From Bacteroidales bacterium (GTDB lineage Bacteria > Bacteroidota > Bacteroidia > Bacteroidales > F082), in the NCBI GenBank assembly GCA_024710405.1, contig JANJUV010000007.1, forward strand, positions 372,001 to 436,000: a stretch of DNA of 64,000 nt, in the 5' to 3' direction. Shown piece by piece: positions 55,019 to 62,571 of this stretch. The position numbers were made by a program, and so were the translations under genes. How positions within the stretch are numbered: the stretch's first letter is position 1; the number at the start of each line of letters is the position of its first letter. The notes beneath the pieces were generated by a model. The model did not search any database, was not told the origin of the DNA, and saw only the letters and a program-made list of their open reading frames with translations.

Positions 55019-55858
55019 ATGAAAATAAGCCTCAAAAAACCCTTAGCCGTCTTCGACCTCGAAACCACCGGGCTAAATATCACCAACGACAGGATAGTAG
55101 AAATCAGCATTCTGAAAGTCCATCCCAATGGAAACAAGGAAAGTAAGTTATTGAGGATCAACCCGGGCATACCCATTCCTGATGCTTCGAGCCAGATACA
55201 CGGCATTTACGACAAAGATGTACAGGACAGCCCCGGCTTCAAAGAGGTAGCCAAAGATCTGGTTCGTTTTCTGAGTGGCTGCGATCTGGCAGGATACAAT
55301 GCCCTCAGGTTCGACATACCCGTGCTTATGGAGGAGTTTCTCAGAGCCGACATCGATTTCGACATTAAAAACCGCCATATCGTTGATGTGCAGAATATCT
55401 TCATGAAGATGGAACCCCGGACACTGAAAGGCGCTTACAGGTTTTTCTGCCAGAAGGATCTCATTGATGCCCATTCAGCCGAAGCCGACACCCTGGCCAC
55501 TTTTGAAATTCTGGAAGCCCAGATTGAAAAGTACGAAGGAGTGGAATATGAAGAAAAAAGCGGAAACATCAGCACTCCTATAGTCAATGATATCAAGGCT
55601 TTGCACGAATTCTCCAAACACCATGAATTTGCTGACCTGGCCGGTCAGATAATTTTTGACAGCGAAGGCAACGAAGTGTTTCACTTTGGAAAATACAAAG
55701 GCAGGACAGTTGAAGACGTATTCACTACCGACCCTTCCTACTACGACTGGATGATGAAAGGCGAGTTTCCGCTCTACACCAAAAAGTTGATCACAAGCAT
55801 TAAGCTCAGAATGAAAGGATTGGGTAATGTAACCATGTTAAGCAACAAAAAACGCTGA
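55019..55858 (+). CDS. DEDDh 3'-5' exonuclease (DnaQ-like)
   Basis: A 279-aa protein. The exonuclease domain (about 8-180) has Exo I VFDLETTGL (D, E), Exo II around AGYNALRFDIPVL (D), and Exo III HSAEADTLATF (H, D). The C-terminal region FGKYKGRTVEDVFTTDPSYYDWMMKGEFP is an accessory domain found in bacterial exonuclease/DUF3820-type proteins and often paired with DnaQ domains in Bacteroidota. It may be proofreading or a general repair exonuclease. The FAH-family gene follows with one base between. Confidence 0.9.
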   Translation: MKISLKKPLAVFDLETTGLNITNDRIVEISILKVHPNGNKESKLLRINPGIPIPDASSQIHGIYDKDVQDSPGFKEVAKDLVRFLSGCDLAGYNALRFDIPVLMEEFLRADIDFDIKNRHIVDVQNIFMKMEPRTLKGAYRFFCQKDLIDAHSAEADTLATFEILEAQIEKYEGVEYEEKSGNISTPIVNDIKALHEFSKHHEFADLAGQIIFDSEGNEVFHFGKYKGRTVEDVFTTDPSYYDWMMKGEFPLYTKKLITSIKLRMKGLGNVTMLSNKKR

Positions 55859-55859
55859 T

Positions 55860-56471
55860 ATGAAAATTATTTGCATTGGCCGCAATTACATTGATCACGC
55901 CAAAGAACTCAACAACCCGGTGCCCGAGAAGCCGGTTTTTTTCATGAAACCGAGCACGGCACTGCTTATGCCACACAACCCCTTTTATTATCCTGATTTC
56001 ACATCAGAGCTGCATTACGAAGCAGAAATTGTGCTTAAGGTATGTCGCAACGGCAGAAGCATCAGTCAGAAGTTCGCTCCCGATTATTATCAGGAAATTA
56101 CAGTAGGCATCGACTTCACGGCCCGCGACCTGCAGGATGAATGCAAAAAGAATGGGCTTCCCTGGGAAATCGCCAAAGCCTTCGATGCTTCAGCGCCTGT
56201 GGGCAGGTTTGTGGACAAATCCCGTTTTGACGACCTTAGCCGACTGAACTTCGGACTGAAAATTAATGATGAATGGAAGCAAAAAGGAAATTCGTCGGAT
56301 ATGATATTTTCATTTGACAATATCATCGCATATGTTTCTCGGTTTGTTACCCTCAGGCAGGGCGACCTCATTTTCACCGGAACGCCTGCCGGCGTTGGCC
56401 CAACAAAGATAGGCGACCATTTCGAACTGTTTCTGGAAGAAGAAAAACTGCTTTCCTTTTATGTGAAATAA
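55860..56471 (+). CDS. Fumarylacetoacetate hydrolase (FAH) family protein
   Basis: A 203-aa metal-dependent hydrolase or decarboxylase. Family features: IICIGRNYIDHAKELNNPVPEKPVFFMKP, the metal-binding ELHYEAEIVL (Glu ligands), GIDFTARDLQDECKKNGLPW, and the end DLIFTGTPAGVG. Length equals acylpyruvate-hydrolase/oxaloacetate-decarboxylase-like members (FAHD1). Substrate not decided. Only 1 base separates it from the exonuclease gene. Confidence 0.92.
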   Translation: MKIICIGRNYIDHAKELNNPVPEKPVFFMKPSTALLMPHNPFYYPDFTSELHYEAEIVLKVCRNGRSISQKFAPDYYQEITVGIDFTARDLQDECKKNGLPWEIAKAFDASAPVGRFVDKSRFDDLSRLNFGLKINDEWKQKGNSSDMIFSFDNIIAYVSRFVTLRQGDLIFTGTPAGVGPTKIGDHFELFLEEEKLLSFYVK

Positions 56472-56537
56472 AAATTCCGGCAGTTAACCGGAGCCAAAAT
56501 TTGTCAGTAATTTCAATATTCAAGGCAAGTTTTTGGT

Positions 56538-56545
56538 TAATTTTG
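56538..56545 (+). promoter_or_regulatory. -7 promoter box of the metallopeptidase operon (TAATTTTG)
   Basis: Perfect TAnnTTTG match 73 bases before the start at 56618. Confidence 0.55.
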
Positions 56546-56617
56546 CCTCTTTTCAGAGTCTGTTTCAGACATGCTGAAAATTGATCCAAACCAGTAATTT
56601 CTTCAATTATAAATTAA

Positions 56618-58666
56618 ATGAAAAACGCATTAGTTTCAATCGTGGTTTTGTTTCTTTGTGCAAACGCCATCGCAAACCACCCAACAAATATCGAATCCAT
56701 GATCAAGCAGAAAGAATTGGAAACCATTATTGCTGAACTGAAGTCGAAAGCGGCTGCCGACCAGCATGCCCGCATTGAAAAAGGTGTGGTTCAGGCTGCT
56801 TCTTTCTGGAGGGCTGAGGATGGAAGTGCCGATGACTTCAAACAACTGTGCATGGAACAATCGGCAGTTGATGCCGCCCAGAGGCAAGCCATGTTTGTAA
56901 GGATTCAGGACAACTTCGAACTGCTTTTCGGGAGTTTTAACAAGGTCAATGTAGGCCTGAAAATTCCGCTCCATGTTGATGAAGGTGAGATACTTCCTAT
57001 TGACAGGATCTTTGGTGGTTATGGAGTTGGGTCACACTTCAGCGATGATATGTTTGCCAATAAAATTGCCTTTATCACCATACTGAATTTTCCTTTCTTT
57101 AGCCTCGACGAAAAGATGGAACACGGCCCGAAATGGAGCAGGCTTGAATGGGCCTATGCACGCATGGGTGATGTGTTCAAATCGCGTATTCCGGCCCGGC
57201 TGCTCCTTGATTATGAACAAATTGTAACAGATGCAGATGCCTATATTTCCGACTATAATATCTATGTTGGAAATCTGACCGACAAAAAAGGCAATACACA
57301 TTTTCCGACGGATCTTAAACTGATCTCGCACTGGGGTTTGCGCGACGAGATAAAAGCAAATTATGCCAATAAGGAAGGATTTATCCGCCAATCCCTGATC
57401 TATGAAACCATGCTGAATATTATCAGGCAGAATATTCCGGGTGAGGTAATCAACAATCCTGATTATCAGTGGAATCCCATGTCAAACACCCTCCTGAAAA
57501 ACGGAGTTGCGGTTGCCCACACACCCGAACCCGACACCAGATACCAGCACATGATCAACTTATTCGGGCTTTTGAAGCAGATAGATGCTTACTCACCTCA
57601 TTTTCCGGATTACATCAGCAGAAAATTTGAAGAAGACATGGAGTTGCGGGTGGAAGAAGTCGAATCACTTTTCGTGTCGCTCATTAGCACTCCTGAGTTG
57701 AAAGAAATCGGAAAAGTGATCGAAAAAAGGCTGGGCAGAAAACTTCAGCCATGGGACATTTGGTACGATGGCTTCAAAACACGTGCATCTCTCGATATCA
57801 GCAAGCTGGACAAGATTCTTCAGGAGAAATATCCTGACAAGACTGCTTTTGAAGCTGACCTTCCCAATATATTGATTAAGTTTGGCTTTGATGCCGACTC
57901 AGCTCGTACCATATCCTCCCGGATCATTGTTGATCCTTCGCGCGGTGCCGGCCATGCCTGGGGTGCAGCCATGAAATCGGACAAAGCACGCCTGCGCACA
58001 CGTATTGGCACCAATGGAATGGATTACAAAGGGTACAACATAGCCATCCACGAATTCGGACACAATGTTGAGCAAACCATCAGCCTTCAGAATGTGGATT
58101 ATTACATGCTCAACGGGGTGCCGAACACTTCCTTCACCGAAGCCCTGGCTTTTGTGTTTCAGGCCCGCGACCTTGAGCTGCTCGGAATGGAACAATCCGA
58201 TGAGATGAGCAAACACCTTGCTGCATTGGATAATCTCTGGTCAAACTACGAAATTATGGGCGTATCACTGGTGGACATTAACACCTGGAAATGGCTTTAT
58301 GCGCATCCGGATGCAACTGCAGCTGAGCTGAAGGAAGCTGTGAACAGCATTTCCAAAGAAATCTGGAACAAATACTACGCACCTGTTTTCGGCGTCAAAG
58401 ACACGCCTATCCTTGCCGTTTACTCGCACATGATTGATTATCCGCTCTATCTTTCTGCCTATCCGATCGGTCAGTTAATCGAGTTTCAGTTTGGCAGCCA
58501 CATACACGGCAAAAACTTTGCTGATGAAGTGTACAAAGCCTTCACACAAGGCAGGCTGATACCTCAATTGTGGATGAAAGGAGCTGTTGGAACAGAAATT
58601 TCGGCATTGCCCGCCATCGAGGCTGCCCGTACAGCCCTTAATGCTGTGCGTTCGTCAGGACAATGA
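56618..58666 (+). CDS. Exported HEFGH-type zinc metallopeptidase
   Basis: A 682-aa protein with signal peptide (1-19). The zinc site is HEFGH (H478, E479, H482) with the third ligand likely E508 in TEALAFVFQ, a gluzincin spacing shared with M3 oligopeptidases. The N-terminal 450 residues are mostly helical, as in M3 and M2 enzymes that cut short peptides. The substrate is unknown. The ATGA overlap with the BtuF-like gene couples it to a possible corrinoid-salvage pair, an unusual combination. The promoter box is 73 bases upstream. Confidence 0.82.
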   Translation: MKNALVSIVVLFLCANAIANHPTNIESMIKQKELETIIAELKSKAAADQHARIEKGVVQAASFWRAEDGSADDFKQLCMEQSAVDAAQRQAMFVRIQDNFELLFGSFNKVNVGLKIPLHVDEGEILPIDRIFGGYGVGSHFSDDMFANKIAFITILNFPFFSLDEKMEHGPKWSRLEWAYARMGDVFKSRIPARLLLDYEQIVTDADAYISDYNIYVGNLTDKKGNTHFPTDLKLISHWGLRDEIKANYANKEGFIRQSLIYETMLNIIRQNIPGEVINNPDYQWNPMSNTLLKNGVAVAHTPEPDTRYQHMINLFGLLKQIDAYSPHFPDYISRKFEEDMELRVEEVESLFVSLISTPELKEIGKVIEKRLGRKLQPWDIWYDGFKTRASLDISKLDKILQEKYPDKTAFEADLPNILIKFGFDADSARTISSRIIVDPSRGAGHAWGAAMKSDKARLRTRIGTNGMDYKGYNIAIHEFGHNVEQTISLQNVDYYMLNGVPNTSFTEALAFVFQARDLELLGMEQSDEMSKHLAALDNLWSNYEIMGVSLVDINTWKWLYAHPDATAAELKEAVNSISKEIWNKYYAPVFGVKDTPILAVYSHMIDYPLYLSAYPIGQLIEFQFGSHIHGKNFADEVYKAFTQGRLIPQLWMKGAVGTEISALPAIEAARTALNAVRSSGQ

Positions 58667-59484
58667 TCGTATCCGACACAACAGCAACGGATTATCCCAA
58701 AAGGATCATCTGTCTCACCGAAGAAACAGCCGAATGGCTTTATCTGCTTCACGAGCAGCACCGGATTGCCGGCATATCGGTGTATACTGTCCGGCCCATA
58801 CAGGCTGCTGCCGAAAAACCGAAAGTTTGTGATTTTACCGGCGTGAATATGGAAAAAATTCGTGCCATCAAACCTGATCTCATCATTGGATTCTCGGATG
58901 TGCAGGGCGAGGTCGCAAAGCAGCTGATCAGAGAAGGGTTTAATGTGCTCATTACAAATCAGCGTTCAGTTTCGGAAATACTGGACACCATGCTTTTGAC
59001 TGCCAGACTTATTGGTAAAACTGAAGCGGCAGGAATTATGTTGCAGCAGTATCGTGAAAAGCTGACTGCTATGACCTCCAAATCGTCGCAAAGCCTCAAA
59101 AAACCGGTAATTTATTTCGAAGAATGGTATTCACCGCTGATCAGCGGAATCAGATGGGTATCTGAACTTATAGAGGTTGCCGGAGGCGTGGATTGTTTTG
59201 CTGAATTATCAGCATCGGCCACAGCAAAAGGCAGAGTGATTGAAGACGAAACAGAGGTTATCAGGCGCAATCCCGATATCATCATTGCATCGTGGTGCGG
59301 CAAAAGGTTTATACCTTCCAGGATTACTTCCCGGAAAGGGTGGGATTCGATCAATGCTGTGCGCGATCGTGAGGTTTATGAAATAGACTCATCGCTGATT
59401 CTGCAGCCCGGCCCTGCTGCGCTTACCGATGGACTCGACCGCCTGCATACAATAATATCACAGTGGCAACATAAAAACCAATGA
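58663..59484 (+). CDS. BtuF-like periplasmic-binding-fold protein without signal peptide
   Basis: A 273-aa protein with the helical-backbone metal-receptor fold of BtuF/FhuD substrate-binding proteins: RIICLTEETAEWLYLL, IRAIKPDLIIGFSDVQ, a long spanning helix (VSEILDTMLLTARLIGKTEAA), WVSELIEVAGGVDCFAE and INAVRDREVYEIDSSLILQPG. There is no signal peptide or lipobox and the start is fixed by the ATGA overlap, so it should be cytosolic, unlike true transporters. No permease or ATPase gene is near. Cytosolic BtuF-like proteins may bind corrinoids or metals (inference). Confidence 0.85.
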   Translation: MIVSDTTATDYPKRIICLTEETAEWLYLLHEQHRIAGISVYTVRPIQAAAEKPKVCDFTGVNMEKIRAIKPDLIIGFSDVQGEVAKQLIREGFNVLITNQRSVSEILDTMLLTARLIGKTEAAGIMLQQYREKLTAMTSKSSQSLKKPVIYFEEWYSPLISGIRWVSELIEVAGGVDCFAELSASATAKGRVIEDETEVIRRNPDIIIASWCGKRFIPSRITSRKGWDSINAVRDREVYEIDSSLILQPGPAALTDGLDRLHTIISQWQHKNQ

Positions 59485-60185
59485 CAGGCCGAAAGATCAG
59501 AATTCTTAACTGGAGCTCAGGAAAAGATGCAGCTTTTGCTCTTTGGGTGCTTAAAGAACAGGGCAAACCGGTTAATGGCCTTCTGACCACACTCAGCCGC
59601 GAGAACCACAGAGTAAGCATGCACGGTCTCCGCGAAAACCTTCTGGAGCGTCAGGCAGCATCTATCGGGTTACCCCTGCACAAAATCAATCTGCCCTACC
59701 CCTGTCCCATGGAAGAATACAACATGCTGATGCAGGCAGCGTTGGAGGTTTACACAAGCCACCATTCGCGAATTGCTGTGTTCGGTGATATATTTCTTCA
59801 GGACCTGAGGGAGTATCGCGAGCAGCAACTTGGCAAAGCAGGCTTCCGGGCTGAGTTTCCGCTTTGGGGTTCCGATACTGCCACACTTGCCAGATCAATA
59901 ATCGATGTGGGATTCAAGGCCATTGTGTTGTGTGTGGATGCGTCAAAACTCGACAGCAGCTTTTGCGGACGCACCTTCGATCACCATTTTCTGGCCGACC
60001 TTCCCGAAAATGTTGACCCCTGCGGCGAAAACGGGGAGTTTCACACTTTTGTATCTGACGGCCCAATATTCTCAAAACCGGTGAAGGTGCGAACAGGCCA
60101 AACGGTTACGTACGGCTGGCCGGGCACAAACGACAATGCACAACCTGCAAAGGAATTTCACTATATCGACCTGCTGCCTTACTAA
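59481..60185 (+). CDS. DUF71/Dph6-like ATP-pyrophosphatase (PP-loop amide synthase family)
   Basis: A 234-aa PP-loop enzyme. PP-loop: LNWSSGKDAAFAL; family motifs VFGDIFLQDLREYRE, AEFPLWG and DPCGENGEFHTFV, which is the DUF71 signature shared with diphthine-ammonia ligase. Bacteria have no diphthamide, and comparative work on this family (COG2102) linked a bacterial subgroup to B12 salvage. The direct coupling (ATGA) to a BtuF-like gene supports that reading. Overlaps the preceding gene by 4 bases and ends one base before convergent DUF721. Confidence 0.88.
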   Translation: MTGRKIRILNWSSGKDAAFALWVLKEQGKPVNGLLTTLSRENHRVSMHGLRENLLERQAASIGLPLHKINLPYPCPMEEYNMLMQAALEVYTSHHSRIAVFGDIFLQDLREYREQQLGKAGFRAEFPLWGSDTATLARSIIDVGFKAIVLCVDASKLDSSFCGRTFDHHFLADLPENVDPCGENGEFHTFVSDGPIFSKPVKVRTGQTVTYGWPGTNDNAQPAKEFHYIDLLPY

Positions 60186-60186
60186 A

Positions 60187-60477
60187 TCACCGAAAAACAA
60201 TATCCTGAATCACGTTTTTTCCGGCAGCCTCATTAAGCTTCTCAATGAGCAGGCTTTTGCTGTAGGCAAGTTCTGACCTGAGTGCGTCAGAATCAAGTTT
60301 CACAAAAAGCACTTTACGCTGCACGAATAAGTCCATGGTGTGCGCTGCAATCATTTTGCCAACTACATCCTTCCATGCGTTGATTACCTTCATGTCATTA
60401 TACTTTTCTTCCAGGCCATAATAGCGCAGAAATTCCATGATTGCCCCTTCGAGTGGCTGTTGGTTATTATTTGACAT
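60187..60477 (-). CDS. DUF721 (DciA-like) protein
   Basis: A 96-aa DUF721 protein: GAIMEFLRYYGLEEKYNDMKVINAWKDVVGKMIAAHT, then a beta-rich part VLFVKLDSDALRSELAYSKSLLIEKLNE. The DUF721 fold is shared with DciA, the helicase loader of many bacteria, and with other nucleic-acid-binding proteins. It lies 62 bases after recF, which fits a replication role. The -7 box is only 6 bases before the ATG; Met14 is an alternative start. Confidence 0.88.
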   Translation of the reverse strand: MSNNNQQPLEGAIMEFLRYYGLEEKYNDMKVINAWKDVVGKMIAAHTMDLFVQRKVLFVKLDSDALRSELAYSKSLLIEKLNEAAGKNVIQDIVFR

Positions 60478-60482
60478 ATCTG

Positions 60483-60490
60483 CAAAAGTA
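60483..60490 (-). promoter_or_regulatory. -7 promoter box of the DUF721 gene (TACTTTTG, minus strand)
   Basis: Perfect TAnnTTTG match only 6 bases before the ATG at 60477; a leaderless transcript or use of the downstream Met14 is implied. Confidence 0.45.
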
Positions 60491-60539
60491 AGCGTTCTGA
60501 TTCAAAGGTTCAATGAAATAACATAAAGCGTGTTTGGGA

Positions 60540-61646
60540 TCAAATCATCGAAACGTTTCCTGATTCAACCCTGAAAATGCGGTGGTCAATCCTGCTGTCT
60601 TCAAACAGTCGTTCGATGCGTTGCCGTTGAGTGTCGGTTATAAAAACCTGGCCAAAACGCTCATCGCTGACCAACTGAATGAGTTTACTTACCCTGAAAT
60701 CATCCAGCTTATCGAAAATATCATCGAAAAGAAGCACCGGCTTCTGGCCCATGATAGAGGCCGTGTAGTCAAATTGTGCCAGTTTGAGCGCAATCACAAA
60801 GGATTTCTGTTGTCCCTGCGAACCAAATTTTTTCAGCGGATAAGTGCCAATGGTAAACAGAAGATCGTCCTTATGCACACCCAGAGTGGTGTAGCGCGCC
60901 TGTCGGTCTTTATCTACAGAACCTGCCAGTAAAGTATCCATACTGCCCTGCTGAAGGTCTGATTCATAGTGTATGGATACTGTTTCCCTTTGCCCCGAAA
61001 CATAAGCATAATACTCCGAAAACATAGGCAGGAATGCCTCCACGAAAGCTTTTCTCCTCAAATAAATGAATTGACCCGAAACTGTCAGGGGCTCGTCATA
61101 CAGCTGAAGCAGCACCGGATCAAATTGCCCTTTGTCAGCAAATTGTTTCAGCATGCTGTTACGTTGCGATAATGCTTTGTTGTATGTAATCAGGTGGTTA
61201 AGATAGACTGGGTCGAACTGGGCAATTACCGAATCCAGAAAACGCCGTCTTACTTCGCTGCCTTCGTTGATCAGGTCGCGGTCGTAGGGCGAAATCATGA
61301 CAAGCGGTATCTTTCCGATGTGGTCAGCCAAACGTTCATATTCTTTCTGGTTAAACCTGAAAACCTTCTTGTGGTTTCTCTTCTGAATGCAACTTACCTG
61401 ATCCGGCACTGTTGAATCATGCCCAAAATACCCGTGGATGCTGAAGAAATCCTCGTTATGCCTTATGTTTTGCTGGTCGGCAAGGTTAAAATAACTCTTG
61501 CAATACGAAAGGTAATACACTGCATCAAGGATGTTTGTTTTTCCGGCACCGTTATCACCGATAAAACAATTGATCTTGTCCGAAAAATGCATCTCGGTCC
61601 CGGTATAGTTTTTGAAATTAGTAAGCGTGATCCGTTGCAGGTGCAT
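60540..61646 (-). CDS. recF: DNA replication and repair protein RecF
   Basis: A 368-aa SMC-like ATPase that loads RecA at gaps. Walker A is GDNGAGKTN (K36), preceded by the family start MHLQRITLTNFKNY; the ABC signature region is KKFGSQGQQKSFVIALKLAQF and Walker B is PVLLFDDIFDKLDD. I start at Met 61646: the -7 box at 61674-61681 excludes the upstream Met at 61691. dnaA, dnaN and gyrB are not adjacent, unlike the classical origin-linked order. Confidence 0.95.
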   Translation of the reverse strand: MHLQRITLTNFKNYTGTEMHFSDKINCFIGDNGAGKTNILDAVYYLSYCKSYFNLADQQNIRHNEDFFSIHGYFGHDSTVPDQVSCIQKRNHKKVFRFNQKEYERLADHIGKIPLVMISPYDRDLINEGSEVRRRFLDSVIAQFDPVYLNHLITYNKALSQRNSMLKQFADKGQFDPVLLQLYDEPLTVSGQFIYLRRKAFVEAFLPMFSEYYAYVSGQRETVSIHYESDLQQGSMDTLLAGSVDKDRQARYTTLGVHKDDLLFTIGTYPLKKFGSQGQQKSFVIALKLAQFDYTASIMGQKPVLLFDDIFDKLDDFRVSKLIQLVSDERFGQVFITDTQRQRIERLFEDSRIDHRIFRVESGNVSMI

Positions 61647-61673
61647 CTGAAAAAAATATATGCCAAAAATACA

Positions 61674-61681
61674 CCAAAAAC
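61674..61681 (-). promoter_or_regulatory. -7 promoter box of recF (TATTTTTG, minus strand)
   Basis: Perfect TAnnTTTG match 28 bases before the recF start. Confidence 0.65.
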
Positions 61682-61830
61682 TGCACATCATTCAGTGCAT
61701 GTACTCATTTGAGCACAGGCAGAAACAGGTGAAGTCAATAAAATATTGTGAGCAGCAAACCATAATCCCAAATCCTGCGTTAGATCTTTGTAAAAAAACT
61801 GTTTCAATACATATTTTGACGTGTTTTGAT

Positions 61831-61838
61831 TATTTTTG
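61831..61838 (+). promoter_or_regulatory. -7 promoter box of the YkuD_2-type gene (TATTTTTG)
   Basis: Perfect TAnnTTTG match 5 bases before the ATG at 61843, so either the message is leaderless or translation starts at Met9 (61867). Confidence 0.4.
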
Positions 61839-61842
61839 ATAC

Positions 61843-62571
61843 ATGCTCACGAAGTTTCTTTCACTCATGTTACTTTTCGTTCTGCCTGTCTCAGTTGCCA
61901 CATCAACAAGTGTTTATGAACCCAAAACGGAGACTGTTGATCTGTATGCATTACTTTCTGCTGCCACAAACCACGAAACAGACCTGTTGCCACTCCGCTC
62001 TACGCTCGCCAAAGCGCTTTACGGATACGAATTGCTTCAGAATAACAACATATTCAGCAAGAATCACCTGATCACCCTGATTGATTTCAGTCTGCCATCG
62101 GACGCGAAAAGGCTTTGGATTATTGATCTGCTGCACAATCAGATACTTCTGCATTGTTATGTGTCGCATGGCCGCAATTCAGGTGCACTTTTCGCTGAAC
62201 ATTTTTCCAACACACCCGGAAGCTACACCAGTAGTCCGGGATTTTATGTCACAGGAGAAACTTATTCCGGAAGACACGGTCTGTCACTTTACCTCGACGG
62301 GCTGGAGAAGGGCATCAACGACAATGCCCGTGCCCGCGCCATTGTGATGCACGGAGCCGATTATGTATCGGAGAGTTTTATTCAGCAACACGGCCGGCTT
62401 GGTCGTAGCCATGGTTGCCCTGCTGTTCCGCAAGAACTGAATGAAACCATTATTAATATTATTAAAGGTGGCAGCTGCTTGTATATTCACACAGAGAAGG
62501 ACTCTTATCTGGGTCAATCAAAGTTGATTCATGAAATGCGGAAAGTAAGTTCGGAATCCAGGGCGGTTTGA
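61843..62571 (+). CDS. Murein L,D-transpeptidase-like catalytic protein (YkuD_2 family)
   Basis: A 242-aa exported protein with signal peptide (1-20). The catalytic domain (about 70-220) has LITLIDFSLPSDAKRLWIIDL, VMHGADYVSES and the Cys-containing GRLGRSHGCPAVP, the arrangement of His and Cys known from L,D-transpeptidases. It would cross-link or trim peptidoglycan in the periplasm. It ends directly against the stop of the convergent L,D-transpeptidase gene, with no base between. Confidence 0.88.
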   Translation: MLTKFLSLMLLFVLPVSVATSTSVYEPKTETVDLYALLSAATNHETDLLPLRSTLAKALYGYELLQNNNIFSKNHLITLIDFSLPSDAKRLWIIDLLHNQILLHCYVSHGRNSGALFAEHFSNTPGSYTSSPGFYVTGETYSGRHGLSLYLDGLEKGINDNARARAIVMHGADYVSESFIQQHGRLGRSHGCPAVPQELNETIINIIKGGSCLYIHTEKDSYLGQSKLIHEMRKVSSESRAV

